A stretch of 60,818 nucleotides of DNA from Ichthyophthirius multifiliis. Its lineage: Eukaryota; Ciliophora; Oligohymenophorea; Hymenostomatida. Made by a program: the position numbers and the translations under genes. This document shows positions 54,501-60,818 of the stretch, piece by piece; the stretch's first letter is position 1; each line of letters opens with the position of its first letter. The notes below the pieces were generated by a model. That model was given only the letters and a program-made list of their open reading frames with translations. It did no database searches and was not told the DNA's origin. The DNA lies in NCBI RefSeq assembly GCF_000220395.1, contig NW_004085889.1, positions 1 to 60,818 of the forward strand, given 5' to 3'.

Positions 54501-55245
54501 AATGATGAATAATAAGAATTATAATAAAATTTTATTTATACTACATCTAATTTAAGAGCAAGAAATTACAAAGTAAGAAAAATAATTTAATAATAATATT
54601 TAAAATAATATAAAAAGATAGAAGAGGCATCTAAATAAAAAATAAAAATGATTTCTAATAAAACAGTACCTTCAACAGCTATTATGGCTTCTTTAGGTGC
54701 TAGTTTAAATATTATTTAAATTATAAAATATTTAAAAAATTAAATTTAATAAAAGAATGTTTATCAATAGAAAAATTCTTTTATTAATTTAGCAATTCCA
54801 TTATATTTGTTTGCTGATACATTAGCCCCTATTGCTTAAAAAGATAAAGAATATGATGAAATTGTTTTAGGCCCTGTTAAGGCTATACCTCCAGGTATTT
54901 TTTTTTTTTTTTTTATAATTTTTTTTTTTTTTTTAAGGATTTACTAATTGGGATAAAATTGAAATTAATGGACCTATGAAATTAAGTTAATTAATAGATA
55001 ATTTTAAAGATTAATATAAAGTTAAATTATCAATTATTTCAGTTGGAAAGCTATGTATTTATAATGTATATGGAGGATAACAATAATAAGATTTGCTAAA
55101 CTAAGATATTCTAGAATTGTACTAAAAACTTTAAAAATAAAAGGTTCCCGCAAGTAAAGCTTTTTTAGAAATTATTGTTAATGGAGAAACATTAGATGAT
55201 AGTACAGACTGTAATATGCCTGTTATTAAATATAGAATTAAATGA
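51513..55245 (+). CDS. UBA1: ubiquitin-activating enzyme E1 (UBA1 type) with an N-myristoylation-type start
   Basis: Many short introns (for example 51678-51728 and 52113-52178) interrupt an ORF that aligns along all of UBA1. Matches include FSRQTAVYG at the start of the inactive adenylation half, QNGDTVQFQEVQGMTELNGK, GIVYQVKVPQQITFKSL, the ATP-binding FLVGAGSLGCEYLKN, FITDFDKVNFSNLNTQFL, the catalytic Cys in APLCVLSNFP (TGT 53691-53693), PFWSGHKRLP, LHLDFILSVSN, and a ubiquitin-fold domain ending MPVIKYRIK. The enzyme adenylates ubiquitin and hands it to E2s. The first codons read MGCGNSN, a canonical Gly2/Cys3/Ser6 acylation signal not seen in familiar E1s. The start is supported by AT-only sequence upstream and by the nearby conserved FSRQ. 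Confidence 0.95.
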
Positions 55246-55287
55246 TAGACTGTAATATGGCCTTTTATTAAATAATGAATTAAATGA
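55207..55287 (+). repeat. imperfect tandem duplication of the E1 3' end
   Basis: About 39 bp covering the last codons and TGA (55207-55245) are followed directly by a similar 40-bp copy (55248-55287) sharing GACTGTAATATG and GAATTAAATGA. The second copy lies after the stop. Confidence 0.85.
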
Positions 55288-55880
55288 AAATTTTTATTTA
55301 AAAAATTAAATTTTTTATTAATATAAATAATTGTATTTATTATTTCTTCATATTTATTTTTAAAAAATGAATAAAGAGTATAAATTTAATTATTTTTAAA
55401 ATAAAATAAAAAATATTTAACAAAAATAAAATGTTGAAAATTTTTATAAATTAATGCATTCATAATTACTCAAATTCTTAAATTAAATAAATAAACATAA
55501 ATTAAAAATTATAATAATATTAAGTTATAAAAAAGCTTTAATAATTTGAGTTTAAACCATAGTATTTTATAGATTTAAACAAAATATTAAATAAACAAAA
55601 GTTAAATATTGATTTAAAAACATAAATAAAACAAAAAATATTATATAACATAAGAAATTGTTAAGACAAAGAAACTTACATATAATGCTTGTAATTTTTA
55701 AACTAACATTAAATAAGAGAAAATGAAATAAGAGATTGTATGATAAACTAATTAAAATAATTTAATTTAAATAATAATTTTGAATATATGGAGCTATTTT
55801 ACGAATATTTTTAATAATAAAAAAATAATAAATAATATCACGTAAATTTAGAAAATTACTATATTCTTAATTTTAAAAAT
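55288..55880. other. AT-rich spacer
   Basis: No supported feature. Confidence 0.5.
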
Positions 55881-56688
55881 ATGAATGAACATTAAATACG
55901 GTAAGTTATGAATAATTATTTCGAAAACACTATGGGAGCTACTTAATTTTATGACGCTATATAAAAAAGACTATTAGAGTTATTTAAGGAAAATAATTAG
56001 TCTATTAATAATTATACGCTTTTTAAAATTTATTTAAAAACATTTGTTTATGCAAATTTTTTTAATAAAGAATTCTTTTAATATATCATAGATATTATAA
56101 ATTAAAATCTTATTAGTTTTCAAACTTTTGACTAAAATTTATTTTTATATTTAAATGAAATTATAGATTTCTATAATTTGTTTTATTAATAAACATCTGA
56201 TAAACATGATATTTTATTTGAATATATTTAAAAATATGATAATGTTGATTTTATATAAAAATCTTTAGGAAGGTTTTTGTATTCTAGAAGTTTATATACT
56301 CCTTAAAAAAGTATTCCTGAAAACTTAAAAAATTTTCTTAATAATTTAACTAGAGTTTTAAGAGAAAGTAATTGGCAAATTGATGTTTAAAAAGTTTTAC
56401 AAAATATATTTAAAGATGAGGACATAAAATGTAACTATTAAATTGATATTTATAATGTAGACTTCTTAATTAATGATAAAATTATTGTCGAAGCAAATGG
56501 AAGATAACATTATTACCATAATAGAAAATCAGGAATATCTGAAATTAAATCAAGATGTTTATTAAAAAGGATATATATTAATAGATATATATTAATATTA
56601 ATGGAGTTAATAAAAAACTGTATAATAATAACATTCTTTTATTTTAAATTTATTTAAAGGTATTTAAATTAAATAATAAAATAAATGA
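55881..56688 (+). CDS. RAP-domain protein, probably organellar RNA-binding
   Basis: The ORF starts at ATG 55881 and is helical in its first 170 residues. The C-terminal part matches the RAP domain: YQIDIYNVDFLINDKIIVEA, then NGRQHYYHN, then SEIKSRCLLK, comparable with the IDIxLPxxKIAIEVDGPxHF pattern. Beyond the A5 run at 56564-56568 the direct frame becomes unlike the family; a one-base shift gives the expected GYILIDIYQYQW ending and TGA at 56686-56688. The length is one base over a multiple of three, in line with that. RAP proteins mostly act on mitochondrial or plastid RNA and are numerous in alveolates. The N-terminus lacks an obvious presequence. No introns are needed. Confidence 0.75.
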
Positions 56689-56881
56689 AAACTTTTTAAA
56701 ATTTATTTTTGTATGAATTAATAAAATTAGTTTATAAATAATTATTGTAAAAATTTATTATTATTTTCTTTTTTTTATATATAAAATATAATATATATAT
56801 TTTTTTTTTAAAGCTTATATGTTATATTTTTATATTAACTCTTATATATAGTAAAAAAACACAAAATTAAAAATAAAAAAA

Positions 56882-59671
56882 ATGAAACAAATTACCTATT
56901 CAATATAACTTCCATTAAATATTAATGTAAATAAATAAACATATAAAATTTTAGCTATTAAAATAATTATTTTATTTTTTTACATTAAAATTGTTTTATT
57001 TTTAAAAAGTAATTAGAAATAGGACAGAAGTATATTGATTATATTATTGATACTGATATTTTAAAATTACAAAAAGATGCAGTTATTTTTAGAAGTTTCG
57101 AAGATAAAGATTACATAATAAATTCTCCTTTACCAAGTTTTATAAATGAAATGATTTTTGGTAAATATATAAAATTAACTTCAAAAAAATAATATTCTCA
57201 ATACAACTACATTTAAGTCTTTAATGTATTTTTATTATAAACTCAAATTAAATTTTATTAAAGATAAAAAAAAAAAAAAAATTAAAAGTTTTAAGCTTTC
57301 AACCTTTTTAATTGTTAAATCGACTCATAAGTTAATAAATAGGGTATTATTTAAAATTTCTAAAATAGTTAGAAACCTATTAACATTGATATAATTAATG
57401 AAACTATTGATTATTTTAATGGATATGATACTTAAATAGGTTTATCAATTTAAAAATAATTTAATATTGAAAATTTAAAGAATTGGAAAAATAGTTTTAA
57501 TGGTATATTGTAAATAAATAAAATAATTAAATATAAAATTGGTTACGATTAAGCTAACTAATATGTAATTAATATTGTTAATAAATATTACATTTATAAA
57601 AAAAATAAAATCGTATAAAGCTTGAAGATTTAATGTTAGATTCGTTAAAAAGAAACTATAATTACTATTATAAATCAATGCTAATAACAATTAACAAATG
57701 GAAGAATTTAACAATATAATAAATAGAATAGAAACATAAAAAATACTTAAATATTTAAAATAATTTTATTAACTCTTATCAGATATTTAATTAAAAAATT
57801 GATTCCTTTATTAATCTTATAAATTTTACAAATTATTAATAGTATTTTTTATTATTACTTTATTTATTTTAATTGAAATAAAAAATTTAGTATTGTAGAA
57901 AAAAATAACCGAATATTTGATTAAGATTCTGTTATTTCTAAAGTAGAAATCTAATCAAATACAAAATATAATGACTAAATAAAAGATTAAACAAATAGCT
58001 AAAAGAAAACAAATATAGTTTTCAAAAAAGTATTATATATAATTTTTTTAAAAAAATATATATAAATCAAGTTTTTTATATTTAATAGAATATTATTAAT
58101 AAAACGGCTGGTGTTTTATTAAAAAAAGGAGATGGTCCAATAAATTATGATTGGAACGAAAGATATGTAATTATTCATAATTAAAGTCTAATATATTTTA
58201 AGACTTAATTTGATAAATACCCTCGAGGAATCATAGATTTATAGAATTGTACAGTTTCAAATATAATAAAATTAGAAAATGTATAATAAGACATTCATTT
58301 TTTATAAAAGATATTTATTTTTTATTAAAAGGAAAGAGAATATGCATTTTTTATTGAAGTTAATAAGCCGAATAAAAGATATTATTTTAGTGCAAATACA
58401 TATCAAGAAACTGAAAAATGGCTTTAAACTATTCATAATTAAGCTTAATTTAATGTATTTTTTTTATAAATATATAAATTATTTATATGTTTCACTAGAA
58501 TAATGCTTTTAAAGAAAGTGTTTATTTAGATAATTCTACTGTTATAAAAAAAACAAATAAATAAATAAAATTTAATGTTAATATTCTTGAAAGTTAACCT
58601 CCTGAAATAGTAATTATTTTAAATAAAAATTTTTTATTTTTTTTTAAAAAAATAAAATAAAGTCAAAATATTAAGATTATTATATGTAAGAATTCCCTCC
58701 TGAACTTAAATAATATGAAAATATTATTTTTTAATTAGAAAGGCATTATAATAATAATAATTCAAATTAATAATGGATATTAAGCAAATTTAGAAATGGA
58801 GTTAGAATATATGAAAAAGCAACAACTAAAATTAAAAAATGTTTAAGTAAAAAAATATATATAGTTCTTTTTCTTATATATATGTTTTTTATTTTAATAT
58901 AGTTTAATTTATTTTTTTAGTTTTTTGTTGGAATTTTATATTATTTTGTTTTATAAAATATGAAAATACCAACATAAAATTTTTATTAAATTTTTGCATA
59001 AGGATTTATTGGATTTATTATTATAGTTTTGTCACTTTTTGCTTTTAGGCATAAAACAAATTAAAGAAATAATCATTCTCATGAAATTTATGCTTCTACA
59101 ATAATAAATAAGGCTGCTGAAATTATATTTGGACATTTAAAAAATAATAACTTTAAAAAATAAATCGATAAATAAATGATTTAATATGAAAAAAAAGAAA
59201 AGATTAATTTCTATACTAAAAATTCTGATTATATTTATTAATTTAATAAAAACGAAAAACAAATTAAATCTGATGTAAAACTATACAAGTTTGCATTAAA
59301 TTCATTTAAAAAGTTTTTTTTATATTATTTTTAATAATTATTTTTAAATAATTTTTATGTTTAGGTATTTTGTTATTTTTGATGTTTAAAATAAACTATT
59401 TTAAATGAGTGAAATTTTTATTATTATGAATAATTTTTCCTAAAGTAGTTCTTAAATAATGTATTATTGCAGTTTTTAGACAAATTAAAATAAATAAAAA
59501 GTTGGAAAAATATTAAAGAAAAGAGTACTATAATTATAATATATAAGAGATATGATATTTTAAACTGAAAAAGATTAATAATAAACATAAGAGTAACAGT
59601 TTTTTTTTATATTAAATAAAAATTATTTTATATATAGATGGAAAGAAATTTCAGAAAGTATATAATTATGA
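56882..59671 (+). CDS. PH-domain plus START-like (EDR2-type) protein with internal membrane segments
   Basis: Several exons lead from ATG 56882 to TGA 59669-59671. A PH domain is clear in the middle: AGVLLKKGDGPINYDWNERY, VIIHNQSLIYFKTQFDKYPR, GIIDLQNCTVSNI, EREYAFFIEVNKPNKRYYFS, TYQETEKWLQTIHN. A segment WILSKFRNGVRIYEKAT resembles the start of EDR2-type START domains (NGLRIFEE), and ASTIINKAAEIIFGHLKNN resembles a START helix. Between them lie two hydrophobic segments (FFVGILYYFVLQ, FIGFIIIVLSLFAF). Introns are clear at about 57845-57897, 58031-58085, 58279-58330, 58456-58499 and 58609-58661. A one-base slip is likely near the A6 run at 57738-57743. A two-gene split with a second ATG near 58960 is possible. 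It likely binds lipids at a membrane. Confidence 0.65.
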
Positions 59672-60717
59672 AAAAATAAAATATGATAAATATATATATA
59701 TATTATAAAATAATAAATAATATGATTTAAAAAAAAAATTGTTTATTTAAATTAAAATTATATATTTATAAAATAAATTAATGTTTGTTTTTGTTTTTAT
59801 ATACAAATTTTAATATTTTTAATATTTATCAATTTTTATGCATAAATTTATTAGTTTTTATTATTAATAATTTTTATTTTGTTAAATTAAATTATTTTAA
59901 AAAATAAAAGTATATATTAGATAAATATATAAATTTTAAATACAATATATTGGAATATATTATTAAATTATAAAATATAATAAATTTTATATTTATTTTA
60001 TAATATATTTAGTCTTCTTATTTTAAAAAAATGATTAATTTACCTTTAATTAAATATTAAATAACTAATTAATATAAATATTAGAAAATTTAATATATAT
60101 TTTTAATTTTAAATAATAAAAAATTATATAATAATATTTAAAACTTATATTATTATTTTATTTGTTAATTTTATGTATGAATTTATAATAATTTGTTAAA
60201 TATATATATTAAAAATTATAATATTAAATAAATTATATATATTAAAAATTAATATATTTAAAAAAAATAAAAATATTAAATATTTTAAAATCTATAATAT
60301 TTTAATTAGTAAAAATTAAATATATTTTATATAAATTTAAATATAATTTTTTTAATATTTAATTTATTAAATACAATATATTTGATAAATAAATTTAAAA
60401 TTATTAAAATCAAAAAAAATTTATTTTATTAATAAACAAAATTAATGATAAAAAAAATATTTCAAATAAATATATAAATGTTTAACATAAAATATGGTAA
60501 ATAAGGTAAATTTGTAAAAAAAATTATAATGTAATTATATATATAATTATAAATTTTAAACTATTAAATTAAAGAAAAAAATTAAAATTTAATCTTTAAA
60601 AATATAAGTTTAATAATATAAAATAATTAAATATAAAAATATATTAAAAAAAAAATTGAAAATTATTAAATAAATATAAAAATTAAATTATAATTATAAT
60701 AATTTTAATCTTATTAA

Positions 60718-60766
<49 letters not shown>

Positions 60767-60818
60767 TAAAAAAAAAATGTATTTATAATTAAAAAATTAA
60801 AATTATTTTTAATATCTA
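59672..60818. other. AT-rich spacer at the right edge
   Basis: No coding signal was seen; it holds a triplet microsatellite and A/T runs. Confidence 0.55.
60719..60763. repeat. (AAT)n microsatellite
   Basis: About fifteen triplets in non-coding DNA, like the tract at the left edge. Confidence 0.9.

Overview
The window looks like macronuclear DNA of a hymenostome ciliate. Base composition is extremely AT-rich, genes are separated by even richer AT spacers, and introns are tiny (mostly 38-75 bp, GT...TAG or AAG). Conserved proteins read cleanly only if TAA and TAG mean Gln and TGA is the sole stop (ciliate nuclear code). An Ichthyophthirius-like or Tetrahymena-like species fits best; the exact species is inference. 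Under the standard code almost no real ORF is visible, so every gene below was read with the ciliate code and with introns placed by hand.

Layout. 1.5-7.5 kb: three unrecognised plus-strand genes. 8.2-10.9 kb: two minus-strand genes, one Gln/Asn-rich and one multi-pass PAP2-like membrane protein whose catalytic residues are replaced. 11.7-20.9 kb: a plus-strand run with ribosomal protein eL27A/uL15, a RING protein, NME7 (ciliary nucleoside diphosphate kinase 7), a DHHC palmitoyltransferase, a small Asn/Gln-rich protein and an RBBP4/MSI1-type WD40 histone chaperone. 21.2-37.7 kb: a long minus-strand run with a GBP-like large GTPase carrying a very long coiled coil, L-threonine aldolase, a coiled-coil protein with a C-terminal P-loop domain, a NIMA-related kinase with a long low-complexity tail, and a CDC20/CDH1-type APC/C activator. 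38.4-46.4 kb: plus strand, a VPS9-domain Rab GEF, then a 2.9-kb gene-poor gap, a polyQ protein, a coiled-coil protein and a small ORF of unclear start. 46.8-50.1 kb: VID27-like protein on minus with an unusually long intron that contains two N bases. 50.5-51.1 kb: possible MO25-like remnant. 51.5-59.7 kb: plus strand, a ubiquitin-activating enzyme E1 starting with an N-myristoylation-type motif, a RAP-domain protein and a PH plus START-like membrane protein.

No operon logic is expected in this kind of genome and none is seen. Several genes belong to cilia, cell-cycle and membrane-traffic functions (NME7, NEK, CDC20/CDH1, VPS9, DHHC, GBP), as is usual in ciliates. No viral element, transposon, tRNA, rRNA or CRISPR was found. 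In several otherwise intact genes the reading frame slips by one base near a homopolymer, which points to sequencing errors or, less likely, frameshifting.
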